Assembly: GCA_030529845.1 (NCBI GenBank)
Contig: JAUMWB010000004.1
Location: forward strand, 171,619-235,618
Source of the DNA: Rothia sp. (in: high G+C Gram-positive bacteria)
GTDB taxonomy: Bacteria; Actinomycetota; Actinomycetes; Actinomycetales; Micrococcaceae
Reading direction: 5' to 3'
DNA length: 64,000 nucleotides
Shown here: positions 1 through 8,449 of the stretch, piece after piece
Position numbering within the stretch: position 1 is the first letter of the stretch
How the letters are laid out: every line of letters begins with the position of its first letter
Program-made: the position numbers and the translations under genes
The notes under the pieces: generated by a model
Seen by the model: only the letters and a program-made list of their open reading frames with translations
Told to the model about the DNA's origin: nothing
Database searches by the model: none

Positions 1-149
1 GTGGATGAGGCCTCGTCGTCGGGGTGGGCGTGTACGAAGAGTACGGTGGCGTCCTTGGGCTTGAGCCCTTCTGGGATCAGGCTGAAGGTGGCGCTGTCGG
101 TGATCACTTCACCAGCGACCGGGTAGTGGGGCTGGGCGTCAAGTTCCAT
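1..149 (-). CDS. PIG-L family deacetylase (MshB/Mca-like), 5' part only
   Basis: The minus strand opens with ATG at 149 and runs off the left edge of the window, so only about 49 N-terminal residues are seen. They contain VLFVHAHPDDEASST, the zinc-binding AHPDD[E/T] signature of the PIG-L/LmbE N-acetylglucosamine deacetylases. In actinobacteria this family includes MshB (mycothiol synthesis) and Mca (mycothiol S-conjugate amidase), which act in the cytosol. The 35 residues before the motif form an unusual N-terminal extension (TDSATFSLIPEG). The catalytic and substrate-specific parts lie outside the window, so MshB, Mca or another PIG-L enzyme cannot be told apart. No strong ribosome binding site is visible upstream. 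Confidence 0.75.
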   Translation of the reverse strand, partial: MELDAQPHYPVAGEVITDSATFSLIPEGLKPKDATVLFVHAHPDDEASS

Positions 150-317
150 GGTGGTGGTTTTCTACTGGGTGCGGTTTTGTTCCTAGCAATTTTAGCTGGA
201 CTAACTGGGCTCTAGCTGTGTTTGGTCTTCTGTTTTATGATGGTGAGCACTGGCTCACACTTGTGGGGACAGATGCGGCAGATATATGTGTTTGGGATAA
301 GAGATAAGGAGGCCTTT

Positions 318-749
318 ATGAGGACAAAACGATGGTTGTGAACAGGTATACTGGCGTCCGCCCTGGCTCTGGGTCTGACGGGGGCGGTTGCCTCTGCTCA
401 GGAAGTAACCCCACCTGCTATCGGCAGCCAGGTGAGTCAAGTTGAGCCGGGCCAGGCTCGGATGGGCGCTGGATTTGTGAGTGAGGACGCCGGGTTCAGC
501 TACGGTGCCCATCAATGGTTCCGCACTCCCAGCGGCTACACCACCGCTGTATATTGGTTCCCCAGAACCGGCACGTACGCCATCAACGGACGCGGGGCTA
601 TCTACTGGCGATGGGGCCAGAATACCCAGGTCTATGGCTTCCCCACCCACGATGAAAGGTGGGAGGCCGATGGGCGGGTGCACCTGCGCTTGAGCTCCGG
701 CGCTCACTTTACCTGGAGTGAGCGCGAAGGCACCCGCCGCCTGCGCTAG
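318..749 (+). pseudogene. Secreted LGFP-repeat protein interrupted by an in-frame TGA
   Basis: A near-perfect Shine-Dalgarno AAGGAGG (306-312) sits 5 bases before ATG 318. The reading frame gives MRTKRWL and then a TGA at 339-341. If the stop is ignored the same frame continues as a textbook signal peptide (TGILASALALGLTGAVASAQ) and a mature domain of about 110 residues. The mature part has LGFP-repeat features: GAGFVSEDAGFSYGAHQWF, ...GRGAIYWRWGQNTQVYGFPTHDE, and a final TWSEREGTRRLR. LGFP repeats occur in secreted actinobacterial proteins thought to bind the cell wall. The first acceptable start after the TGA (GTG 432) would lack the export signal. This is most simply a nonsense-mutated gene; a sequencing error or readthrough is possible. 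A GGCGTCCGC motif (353-361) lies inside the signal-peptide coding region. Confidence 0.7.
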
Positions 750-837
750 CTAATCTAGGCACCCGGCCGGGCACCGCCGTCCGCCCGGGTGCACACGATG
801 CAGGTGAACCTGTCATCTTATCTTTACCTATCGAAAA

Positions 838-879
838 GGCCGTGGCCCCTTCCCCCATTGAGGAGAAGGGGCCACGGCC
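838..879. terminator. Bidirectional terminator between LGFP gene and typA
   Basis: Perfect 15-bp arms (838-852 and 865-879) enclose a 12-base loop. T-rich tracts flank both sides (TATTTTTA on the plus strand, TTTTCG on the minus strand). It lies between the convergent LGFP pseudogene and typA. Confidence 0.8.
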
Positions 880-903
880 CTGTATTTTTAGCCTCATCTG
901 CCC

Positions 904-2817
904 TTAGGCGCGGGCACGGCGGCGTGCTTCACGCACACGCTCGTTGGAGTCAAGGATGACCTTGCGGATGCGGATAGCTTCGGGGGTGACTTCCACGCAC
1001 TCGTCCTCGCGAGCCCATTCCAGGGACTCTTCGAGGGTGAGCTTCTTGGGGGGAGTCATGTTTTCGAAGTTATCGGCTGAGGCTGAGCGCATGTTGGTCA
1101 GCTTCTTTTCGCGGGTGATGTTAACTTCCATGTCGTCGGCGCGTGAGTTCTCGCCGATGATCATGCCCTCGTAGACCTCTGAGGTGGGTTCAACGAAGAT
1201 GGTGCCACGTTCCTGCAGGCCGATGATGGCGTAGGGGGTGACGACGCCCGCACGGTCAGAGATCATGGAGCCGTTGGAGCGGTAGTCAATGTCGCCAGCC
1301 CAGGGCTCGTAGCCGGTGGAGTAGGACGATGAGATACCGGCACCGCGGGTTTCGGTGAGGAACTTGGTGCGGAAGCCAATCAGGCCACGGGCGGGTACGG
1401 CGAATTCCATGCGGACCCAGCCGGTACCGTTGTTGGCCATGTTTTCCATGCGGCCCTTGCGAGCTGCCATGAGCTGGGTGACGGCACCCAGGAATTCTTC
1501 GGGCACATCGATAATCATGTGCTCCATGGGCTCGTGAACCTTGCCATCGATGGTCTTGGTAACAACCTGGGGCTTGCCCACGGTAAGCTCGAAGCCTTCG
1601 CGGCGCATCTGCTCAACCAGGATTGCCAGGGCGAGTTCGCCACGGCCCTGAACCTCCCAGGCGTCGGGGCGCTCGGTGGGCAGGACCTTGAGGGAGACGT
1701 TACCGATCAGTTCCTTGTCGAGACGATCCTTGACCTGGCGGGCGGTAACCTTGGCTCCCTTGACCTTACCGGCCAGCGGTGAGGTGTTGATACCGATGGT
1801 AACGGAGATTGCGGGGTCATCGACCTTAATCAGGGGCAGGGGCTTGGGGTTTTCGGGGTCGGTGAGGGTTTCACCGATGGTGATGTCTTCGATACCTGCA
1901 ACCGCGACGATTTCGCCGGGGCCAGCAGACTCAGCGGGAACACGTTCCAGGGCCTTGGTGGCCAGCAGTTCGGAGATACGGACGTTCTTGGTTTCGCCAT
2001 CCTGACGTACCCAGGCAACGGTCTGGCCCTTCTTGAGGGTGCCGTTGAAGATACGCAGCAGGGCCAGGCGACCCAGGAAGGGGGATGAGTCCAGGTTGGT
2101 GACGTGGGCCTGGAGCACCTCGTTGGGGTCGTAGGTGGGGGCCGGGACGTGCTCGAGAATAGTCTCGAAGAGGGGTTCGAGGTCGTCGTTATCGGGTAGA
2201 GCGCCGTCAGCAGGCTGGTTCAGTGAGGCAGCGCCGGCCTTACCGGAGGCGTAAACAACGGGAACGTTCAGCAGAGCGTCAACGTCCAAGTCGGGTACCT
2301 CATCGGCCAGGTCGCTGGCCAGGCCCAGGAGCAGGTCCATGGATTCGCCAACAACTTCGTCGATACGGGCGTCGGGGCGGTCGACCTTGTTAACAACCAG
2401 GATAACGGGAAGCTTAGCGGCCAGGGCCTTACGCAGCACGAAGCGGGTCTGGGGCAGGGGGCCTTCTGAGGCGTCCACCAGCAGCACAACGCCGTCAACC
2501 ATGGACAGGCCGCGCTCGACCTCGCCGCCAAAGTCAGCGTGGCCGGGGGTGTCGATGACGTTGATGGTGATTTCTTCGCCCTTGGCTGCGGGGCCAGAGT
2601 AGAACACGGTGGTGTTCTTAGCCAGAATGGTGATGCCCTTTTCCTTTTCAAGGTCACCGGAGTCCATGACGCGGTCTTCCACGTCGGCGTGGGCCGAGAA
2701 GGCGTTGGTCTGCTTGAGCATCGCATCAACGATGGTGGTCTTGCCGTGGTCAACGTGAGCCACGATTGCCACGTTGCGAAGGTCGCTCCGTGAAGCGGTG
2801 TTCTGAGTTTCAGACAT
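904..2817 (-). CDS. typA: Ribosome-associated GTPase TypA/BipA
   Basis: A 637-residue translational GTPase related to EF-G that acts on 70S ribosomes during 50S assembly and stress growth. Visible G motifs: G1 AHVDHGKT (residues 20-27), G3 DTPGH (89-93), G4 NKVD (143-146). The EKGITILAKNT switch sequence is typical of TypA rather than LepA or EF-G. The C-terminal half carries the TypA motifs RGLIGFRTKFLTETRG and YEGMIIGE. ATG 2817 (MSETQNTASRSDLRN) is chosen because family members begin a few residues before the NVAIVAHVDHGKT strand; a longer frame to 2889 has no homology-like sequence. The ribosome binding site is weak. Monocistronic, with a terminator at 838-879. Confidence 0.95.
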   Translation of the reverse strand: MSETQNTASRSDLRNVAIVAHVDHGKTTIVDAMLKQTNAFSAHADVEDRVMDSGDLEKEKGITILAKNTTVFYSGPAAKGEEITINVIDTPGHADFGGEVERGLSMVDGVVLLVDASEGPLPQTRFVLRKALAAKLPVILVVNKVDRPDARIDEVVGESMDLLLGLASDLADEVPDLDVDALLNVPVVYASGKAGAASLNQPADGALPDNDDLEPLFETILEHVPAPTYDPNEVLQAHVTNLDSSPFLGRLALLRIFNGTLKKGQTVAWVRQDGETKNVRISELLATKALERVPAESAGPGEIVAVAGIEDITIGETLTDPENPKPLPLIKVDDPAISVTIGINTSPLAGKVKGAKVTARQVKDRLDKELIGNVSLKVLPTERPDAWEVQGRGELALAILVEQMRREGFELTVGKPQVVTKTIDGKVHEPMEHMIIDVPEEFLGAVTQLMAARKGRMENMANNGTGWVRMEFAVPARGLIGFRTKFLTETRGAGISSSYSTGYEPWAGDIDYRSNGSMISDRAGVVTPYAIIGLQERGTIFVEPTSEVYEGMIIGENSRADDMEVNITREKKLTNMRSASADNFENMTPPKKLTLEESLEWAREDECVEVTPEAIRIRKVILDSNERVREARRRARA

Positions 2818-2967
2818 GCGGAAAGTATCTCGCTTACATGTTGGGGATAAGGACGCCGGTGCGCGGCCTAACTGCCGAATATTCGGCACCAGCGCAGAGG
2901 GCTTTCGCTTTGATTATACCGGCGGCACCTAAACTAGCCGCTATCTTCTGGGACACATTAGAAGTTT

Positions 2968-3114
2968 AGGGGCTTATTCAGAACGGTTCTGCAGGCTCGC
3001 GCTCGCTGCCGACCCTCTCGCATGGTTCGCTTCGCTCACGATGCGATTCACGCCAGCCGCCGAGCCAGCAGCTTCGCTGCGAGCCTGCTACACCGCTCTT
3101 TTGAATAAGCCCCT
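2968..3114. repeat. Long intergenic palindrome, copy A of a GATTCACGCCAG-core family
   Basis: Outer arms AGGGGCTTATTCA (2968-2980) and TGAATAAGCCCCT (3102-3114) are perfectly inverted. Inner arms GCAGGCTCGC (2991-3000) and GCGAGCCTGC (3079-3088) are also inverted. The interior holds GACCCTCTCGCAT, a variable loop, and a 25-base core at 3045-3069 that starts GATTCACGCCAG and ends GAGCCAGC. The same core recurs exactly at 7181-7205, and a diverged inverted form lies at 20606-20617. It fills the gap between the BCCT stop and the typA promoter, so it may end BCCT transcription. Confidence 0.75.
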
Positions 3115-3123
3115 ATCTATTTC

Positions 3124-5118
3124 CTATTTATTCCAGGGCGTCTGCTTTACGTCCTGGGGTTTGACCACGGGAATAGAGCCGGTGACAGTGCGGATCTGTT
3201 CGATAGCAGCGGTGTTGGCTTCCACTTGTAGGGAGACTTCATCAACGGCCTTTTCTACAGCTTCTTCCACCTTTGCTTCAACGGCACTTTCAACGGCCGA
3301 ATCAACCGCTTCTTCTACCTTGGCCTCAACCGCCTTATCGACGGCTTCTTCCAGGGCGGCTTCTAGCTGGCCGTCTAGGTGTTCATCGAGGTGCTCGCCC
3401 ACAGCCGCGTTGACGCGGTCCTCAACGCCTTCGGCAACCAGCTCGTTGACGCGGTCGTCAATCTGCTCGGCAACAGAGGCTTCAATTTCGCGGCGGGCGT
3501 TGCGGCGCTGGGCTCGCACGAAGAGGCGGTGCTCAACGCTCAGAGCCTTATAGAGGGAGATACACATGAGCACGATGACCACGGAGAAAGGTAGGGCCGT
3601 CAGGATTGCCACGGTTTGAATGGCCGAGAGCGACTCACTACCGCCAATGACCACTAGGGAGATAGCGGTAGCAGCTGCAACCAGTACCCAGAAGACACGG
3701 ATCCAGGTCTTAGGTTCAGGTGAGCCGTTGGTGGAAAGCATGCCCAGTACCAGGGCACCGGAGTCCGCTGAGGTGACGAAGAAGACGGTAATCAGCAGTA
3801 CCGCGCCGGCAGTTAGAACAACTCCGCCGGGCAGGTTGTGGAACATCTGGAAGAGGGCGTTCTCTGCTGAGACGGTGCCGTCTTCGCTCACCAGGCTGGT
3901 GCCGGTGCCAAAGAGCTCCTGGTGCAGGGCGGTGCCGCCGAGCACAGAGAACCAGAAGAAGGACGTCAGCGCCGGGACCAAGAGGACGCCGATGACGAAT
4001 TCACGCACGGAGCGCCCCTTAGAGACGCGGGCGATAAACATGCCGACGAAGGGCGACCAGGAAATCCACCAGCCCCAGTAGAAGGTAGTCCAGGCAGCCT
4101 GGAACTGTTCACCGTCTACCCCGTAGAGGGCCAGAGTTTCGAAGGTCATGGCAACAACGTTTTGCAGGTAGTTGCCGATAGAGCCTACAAAGTTACGGAA
4201 GAGGAAGAGGGTGGGCCCTACGACAAGGACGAAGAGACAAACGATAGCGGCCAGTATGAGGTTACCGTTGGAGAGCATTTTCATGCCCTTTTCGAGGCCG
4301 GTCACAACGGAGAAGAGGGTGATGGCCATGAGCACTACGATAATGCCCACCAGCCAGCCGTTGCCCTGGGCAGGTATATTCATGTAGCCCAGGCCTGCGG
4401 CAATCTGCATGACGCCCAGACCCAGGGATGTTGCCACGCCAAAGAGGGTACCGACGAGGGCGACGATATCGATGACGTCGCCGGCGCCACCTTTGACCCG
4501 GTCACCCAGCAGGGGCTTGAGGGAGTAGCGGATGGAGAGGGGAAGCTTGAGGCGGTGGGTTGCGTAGGCAATCGCTAGGCCCACGATGACGTAGATAGCC
4601 CAGGGGTGCAGGCCCCAGTGGAGGAAGGCCTGACTCATGGCGGCCTGGGCAATTTCTTCCCTGGTGCCATCGCCCACACCTGGGCGGGGGTCAACATAGT
4701 GCATGAGGGGTTCGGTAGCACCGTAGAAGACCAGACCGATACCCATGCCGGCGGCAAAGAGGAAGGCGAACCAGGTGGTGAAGGGGTAGGCCGGTTCGTC
4801 GTCGTCATCGCCCAGCTTAACGTCGCCCATGCGGGAGAAGCCTAGGTAGAGGGCAAAGATGACGAAGAAGGCAACGATAGCGACGTAGTACCAACCAAAG
4901 TAGTTGATGACATCTGCCTGAAGGGCGTCGAAGATTTCTTTAGTGCGGTGGGGGAAGGCCAGGGTTATGCCAATGAAGGCTGCCATGATGACGGCTGCGG
5001 GGATGAAGACCTTGGGGGCCAGGGAACCTTCCCGCATATTTTCCTTGGCGGCAGCGTCGATGTCCCCCTTCCGCAGGTCGGGGCCCGAGCCGGGCGGGGT
5101 TTGCTGGGTTATAGCCAT
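3124..5118 (-). CDS. BCCT-family betaine/choline/carnitine transporter with long C-terminal coil
   Basis: A 664-residue integral membrane carrier of the BetP/BetT/OpuD family, which imports trimethylammonium osmoprotectants with sodium or protons. The family signature is clear: TTFYWGWWISWSPFVGMF followed by IARVSKGRSVREF, and a glycine-rich segment around GMGIGLVFYGATEP. About twelve hydrophobic helices occupy residues 45-535. The last 115 residues form a charged, heptad-like extension built from repeats such as VDKAVEAKVEEAVDSAVES, much longer than the BetP tail. In BetP the C-terminal tail senses osmotic stress, so a regulatory role is plausible here. ATG 5118 is preceded by AAGGACA. The exact substrate cannot be read from sequence. 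Confidence 0.9.
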   Translation of the reverse strand: MAITQQTPPGSGPDLRKGDIDAAAKENMREGSLAPKVFIPAAVIMAAFIGITLAFPHRTKEIFDALQADVINYFGWYYVAIVAFFVIFALYLGFSRMGDVKLGDDDDEPAYPFTTWFAFLFAAGMGIGLVFYGATEPLMHYVDPRPGVGDGTREEIAQAAMSQAFLHWGLHPWAIYVIVGLAIAYATHRLKLPLSIRYSLKPLLGDRVKGGAGDVIDIVALVGTLFGVATSLGLGVMQIAAGLGYMNIPAQGNGWLVGIIVVLMAITLFSVVTGLEKGMKMLSNGNLILAAIVCLFVLVVGPTLFLFRNFVGSIGNYLQNVVAMTFETLALYGVDGEQFQAAWTTFYWGWWISWSPFVGMFIARVSKGRSVREFVIGVLLVPALTSFFWFSVLGGTALHQELFGTGTSLVSEDGTVSAENALFQMFHNLPGGVVLTAGAVLLITVFFVTSADSGALVLGMLSTNGSPEPKTWIRVFWVLVAAATAISLVVIGGSESLSAIQTVAILTALPFSVVIVLMCISLYKALSVEHRLFVRAQRRNARREIEASVAEQIDDRVNELVAEGVEDRVNAAVGEHLDEHLDGQLEAALEEAVDKAVEAKVEEAVDSAVESAVEAKVEEAVEKAVDEVSLQVEANTAAIEQIRTVTGSIPVVKPQDVKQTPWNK

Positions 5119-5420
5119 GTGGGTGTCCTTAATATCTACTTACGTTACGACCTAGGTGACATGCAAAAGCACCTCGAACGCTGCCGTCCGCGTCCACATA
5201 AAAGATAGGGGCGCAGAATCGCGCAGCGTGGTTCGGGAGGTAGCAAGAGATGCCTGTTCCACCCCAATAATAACACCACTGATAATAAGTAGGCGTGGCC
5301 TTAGGGCACCCGATGCCTACAAAACCACAAAAAGCCACACCCCACAGCGAGGTCAAAAACTACCAAACCAACATAAAATAGAGGCAAGAACACCCGCAAC
5401 GATAGGAAAGCAGAGCTCGC
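5119..5420. promoter_or_regulatory. Divergent promoter region between BCCT gene and pgi
   Basis: This 302-base gap separates the BCCT gene (minus) from pgi (plus) and must carry both promoters. A possible pgi -10 (TAAAAT, 5374-5379) lies 41 bases before the ATG. No riboswitch, small gene or strong operator palindrome is recognisable. A near-match to the abundant GGCGTCCGC motif (GCCGTCCGCG) occurs at about 5183. Confidence 0.4.
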
Positions 5421-7100
5421 ATGTCTCTTCCCGCCATCACTGACCCCGTCCAGACCAAAGCCTGGGCAGCTCTCACCGACCATCAGCAGAAGACCACTGC
5501 CGACCTACGCGCCTGGTTCGATGCCGACCCCGCCCGCGCTGACAAGCTCAGCTTCACCGCAGCCGACCTCTACGTTGACCTCTCTAAGAACCTCATTACT
5601 GAAGAGACCCTGGCCCTGCTGACCCAGCTAGCCGAAGAGGTTAACCTCGAAGAGCGCCGCGACGCTATGTTCGCCGGCGAACGCATTAACGTCACCGAAG
5701 ACCGCGCTGTCCTGCACACCGCCCTGCGCCGCCCCGCAGGCCTAGAACCCAAGCTCGTGGTGGATGGCCAGGACGTGGACGCCGACGTCCACGAGGTCCT
5801 CGCTAAGATCTACGACTTTGCCGACCGCGTCCGCTCCGGTGAATGGGCAGGTATCACCGGCAAGCGTATCGAAACCATTGTCAACATCGGCATCGGCGGC
5901 TCCGACCTGGGCCCCGTCATGGTCTATGAAGCTCTGAAGCCCTACGCCCAGCCCGGCCTGACTGCCCGCTTTATCTCCAACATCGACCCCACTGACGCTG
6001 CCGAGACTGTCAAGGATCTGGATCCCGAGACCACCCTCTTCATCGTCGCGTCCAAGACCTTTGGCACCCTGGAAACCCTCACCAACGCCCGTGTCTGCCG
6101 CGACTGGCTACTGACTTCTTTGCGCGAGGCCGGTGCCCTGAAAGGTAAGGACGAAAAGGACGCAGTTGCCGCCCACTTCGTGGCTGTCTCCACCGCCCTG
6201 GACAAGGTCGAGGCCTTCGGCATCAACCCCGAGAACGCCTTCGGCTTCTGGAACTGGGTGGGCGGACGCTACTCCGTCGACTCCGCCATCGGCACCCCCC
6301 TGGCCATCGTGCTCGGCCCCGACGTCTTTGAGCAGTTCCTGGCAGGCTTCCACGCCATGGACGAGCATTTCCGTACCGCTCCCCTGGCCCAAAATGTCCC
6401 TGCCCTTATGGGTCTGCTGAACATCTGGAACGTCAACTTCCTTGGCGCCGAAACCCACGCCGTCCTCCCCTACGACCAGTACCTGCACCGCTTCCCCGCC
6501 TACCTGCAGCAGCTGACCATGGAGTCCAACGGCAAGTCCGTACGCGCGGACGGCAAGCCCGTCACCACCGCCACCGGTGAAGTCTTCTGGGGCGAGCCCG
6601 GCACCAACGGCCAGCACGCCTTCTACCAGCTGATCCACCAGGGCACCCGCCTGATTCCCGCCGACTTCATCGCCTTCGCCAACCCGGTTCACGCAACCCG
6701 CGACGGCGAGCAGGACGTCCATGAGCTCTTCCTGGCCAACTTCTTTGCCCAGACCAAGGCCCTTGCTTTCGGCAAGACCGCCGACGAGGTTCGCGCTGAA
6801 GGCACCGCCGAAGAGATCGTGCCCGCCCGCGTCTTCTCAGGCAACCGCCCCACCACCTCCATCATGGCTTCCCAGCTGACCCCTGCCGTCCTGGGCCAGC
6901 TCATTGCCCTCTACGAACACATCACCTTCGTTCAGGGCATTGTCTGGGGCATTGACTCCTTCGACCAGTGGGGTGTCGAACTCGGCAAGCAGCTGGCCCT
7001 ACAGCTGGCTCCATCTGTGGGCGGTGACCGCGAAGTTCTTGCCCAGCAGGATTCCTCAACCCAGGGCCTGATTGGCTACTACCTGGATCAGCGCAAGTAA
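5421..7100 (+). CDS. pgi: Glucose-6-phosphate isomerase
   Basis: A 559-residue cytosolic enzyme interconverting glucose-6-phosphate and fructose-6-phosphate. The sugar-phosphate binding segment GIGGSDLGP is at residues 157-165. The [10 protein letters not shown] motif and the second PGI signature ([16 protein letters not shown], near residue 510) are intact. Length matches the long bacterial/eukaryotic PGI type. ATG 5421 has AGGAAAG about 11 bases upstream. It appears monocistronic; downstream are palindrome copy B and a strong hairpin before the convergent pcp. Two GCGTCCGC octamers (5827, 6262) fall in the coding sequence. Confidence 0.97.
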   Translation: MSLPAITDPVQTKAWAALTDHQQKTTADLRAWFDADPARADKLSFTAADLYVDLSKNLITEETLALLTQLAEEVNLEERRDAMFAGERINVTEDRAVLHTALRRPAGLEPKLVVDGQDVDADVHEVLAKIYDFADRVRSGEWAGITGKRIETIVNIGIGGSDLGPVMVYEALKPYAQPGLTARFISNIDPTDAAETVKDLDPETTLFIVASKTFGTLETLTNARVCRDWLLTSLREAGALKGKDEKDAVAAHFVAVSTALDKVEAFGINPENAFGFWNWVGGRYSVDSAIGTPLAIVLGPDVFEQFLAGFHAMDEHFRTAPLAQNVPALMGLLNIWNVNFLGAETHAVLPYDQYLHRFPAYLQQLTMESNGKSVRADGKPVTTATGEVFWGEPGTNGQHAFYQLIHQGTRLIPADFIAFANPVHATRDGEQDVHELFLANFFAQTKALAFGKTADEVRAEGTAEEIVPARVFSGNRPTTSIMASQLTPAVLGQLIALYEHITFVQGIVWGIDSFDQWGVELGKQLALQLAPSVGGDREVLAQQDSSTQGLIGYYLDQRK

Positions 7101-7126
7101 GCCCGAACTGATGCAGGGGGCTACGT

Positions 7127-7222
7127 GGGCATATCACCTGCCCGTAACCCTCTCACATCTCGCCCCAGGGGGCTTGCTGTGATTCACGCCAGCCGCCGAG
7201 CCAGCGGGCAGATGATATGCCC
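7127..7222. repeat. Long intergenic palindrome, copy B of the GATTCACGCCAG-core family
   Basis: Arms 7127-7143 (GGGCATATCACCTGCCC) and 7206-7222 (GGGCAGATGATATGCCC) pair with one mismatch. Between them lie AACCCTCTCACA, a variable loop, and the 25-base core (7181-7205) identical to that of copy A. The arm sequences differ completely from copy A, so the pairing is conserved while the arm sequence is not. It sits in the convergent gap between pgi and pcp. Confidence 0.75.
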
Positions 7223-7258
7223 ACCTTCGCCCCCTTCCCTGCGCAAAACCTGCTACGC

Positions 7259-7293
7259 AAGACCTCGGTAACTTTGTAAGTTACCGGGGTCTT
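7259..7293. terminator. Hairpin terminator between convergent pgi and pcp
   Basis: Inverted arms AAGACCTCGGTAACTT (7259-7274) and AAGTTACCGGGGTCTT (7278-7293) enclose a 3-base loop, with one mismatch in the stem. It ends four bases before the pcp stop and can serve both convergent genes. Confidence 0.75.
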
Positions 7294-7296
7294 ACG

Positions 7297-7974
7297 TTAA
7301 AGCTGGGCGAGCGTGGTGAGTACGGCCTGCTCGATTATTCCGATGACCTGGGCCTCAGGCAGGGTAGGTAGGTTTCCGCCTTCCACTCCCCCGGCGTCCG
7401 CACTGGCTGTGACTTGCGGACGCCCGGCCGCGGCGTCCGCACCCTCCCCAGCTTCTGCGCGGGTGAGGGGAATATGAATAAAGCCAGCCGGTATTGCTCC
7501 CGCTGTGGCGTGCATGAGCTCGTAAAAAACATGGTTACAGACAAAGGTGCCGGCGGTGTATGACAGCTCCACAGGTAACTTTTGAGAGATAAGCTGCTCA
7601 AAAATTGCCCGGGTAGGCAGGGTAGCGAAGTAGGCTTCGGGCCCCTGCCTGCGAATGGGCTGGTCTAGCAGCTGGGCCCCAGCATTATCTGGAATGCGGG
7701 CTGAGTCAAGGTTGATAGCAACCCGTTCCAGACTGACCTTGTCGCGGCCAGCGGCAACACCCAGGCTGATAGCCAGCTGAGGTGTGAAGCGCTCAAGCAG
7801 CTCGCCCAGTACACGACTAGATTCAGCAAACTCCACCGGCAACTCTTCTACCTCCACGGTGAGGTCGGGGGCCGAAACAGCTAGGGCTTCTTGGGTGCCC
7901 ATGGCCACGGCCTGACTGGGGTTAACGGGAACCCCCTCAAAGGGGCCGAAATAGGTCAGCAGAAGGGTAGTCAT
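7297..7974 (-). CDS. pcp: Pyroglutamyl-peptidase I with a low-complexity insertion
   Basis: A cytosolic cysteine peptidase of family C15 that removes N-terminal pyroglutamate. The Glu-Cys-His triad is visible: Glu in VSLERVAINLDSARIPDN, Cys in YTAGTFVCNHVFYE, His in AGFIHIPL. ATG 7974 is chosen because GGAG lies 6 bases upstream; a second ATG (7977) is only 3 bases from it. The product is 225 residues. After the catalytic His the protein carries an Ala/Gly-rich stretch (GEGADAAAGRPQVTASADAGG) that is not typical of the family. The DNA encoding it holds three GGCGTCCGC-type motifs within 47 bases (7394, 7416, 7433). The insertion follows the last catalytic residue, so activity may be intact. 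Confidence 0.9.
   Translation of the reverse strand: MTTLLLTYFGPFEGVPVNPSQAVAMGTQEALAVSAPDLTVEVEELPVEFAESSRVLGELLERFTPQLAISLGVAAGRDKVSLERVAINLDSARIPDNAGAQLLDQPIRRQGPEAYFATLPTRAIFEQLISQKLPVELSYTAGTFVCNHVFYELMHATAGAIPAGFIHIPLTRAEAGEGADAAAGRPQVTASADAGGVEGGNLPTLPEAQVIGIIEQAVLTTLAQL
7393..7440. repeat. Cluster of three GGCGTCCGC motifs inside pcp
   Basis: GGCGTCCGC at 7393-7401, its complement GCGGACGCC at 7416-7424, and GGCGTCCGC again at 7432-7440. This is the densest cluster of this 9-mer in the window and coincides with the non-conserved insertion in the Pcp protein. Confidence 0.8.
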
Positions 7975-8008
7975 CATCGACTCCTGCGGGTTAGGTATTC
8001 TTGAGGGT

Positions 8009-8443
8009 ATGTCTGAGCACAAGCCTACCCGCTATATCCATCGCGAAGAACCCCTAGAAGATACCCCCGAAGCCCTCAACTTAGACGGTTTCGAGGATGA
8101 AGAGCATCCGGACGAGCACCGCGCCCCCGCCGTTGCCCAGCAGGTGGGATTTGCAGGGGCAGTGCGCCTTTTTTACCGTCACTACTGGAATAGCAAGGGC
8201 CAGGCATCAGCCAGTGAATTCTGGTGGGCAACAGTTTATTTAGCTGCGGGCACCATTTTATATTTTGGAGTCACCATTTGGCTTAACTATCTCACGCTAA
8301 GTGAAAATGCTTCATCACTTTTACGCACCGTATTTATGTTGCTCGTTATAACAAACCCCCTATGGGTTGTTATTAATATCGGTCCCGCCGTCTCCCTCTT
8401 CAGAAGACGGCGGAACGCGGTAACTAATCTGACCAGCTTATAG
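8009..8443 (+). CDS. DUF805-like membrane protein, apparently C-terminally shortened
   Basis: A 144-residue protein with an acidic cytoplasmic N-terminus (about 45 residues) and then RLFYRHYWNSKGQASASEFWWA. This matches the start of the DUF805 family (aromatic-rich segment followed by SEFWW). Two hydrophobic helices follow. Family members usually continue with a P..A...RRLHDTGRSG motif and further helices; here the sequence gives IGPAVSLFRRRRNAVTNLTSL and stops, so the last part seems lost. The start codon is only 34 bases from the divergent pcp start, so the two promoters must overlap the genes. It ends 6 bases before the convergent S9 peptidase stop. Function unknown. Confidence 0.6.
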   Translation: MSEHKPTRYIHREEPLEDTPEALNLDGFEDEEHPDEHRAPAVAQQVGFAGAVRLFYRHYWNSKGQASASEFWWATVYLAAGTILYFGVTIWLNYLTLSENASSLLRTVFMLLVITNPLWVVINIGPAVSLFRRRRNAVTNLTSL

Positions 8444-8449
8444 GGTCTC

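Noticed and set aside
3160-3553. Plus-strand Ser/Thr/Ala-rich ORF opposite the BCCT tail
   Set aside because: It is the antisense shadow of the coiled-coil repeats; composition follows from the minus-strand codons.
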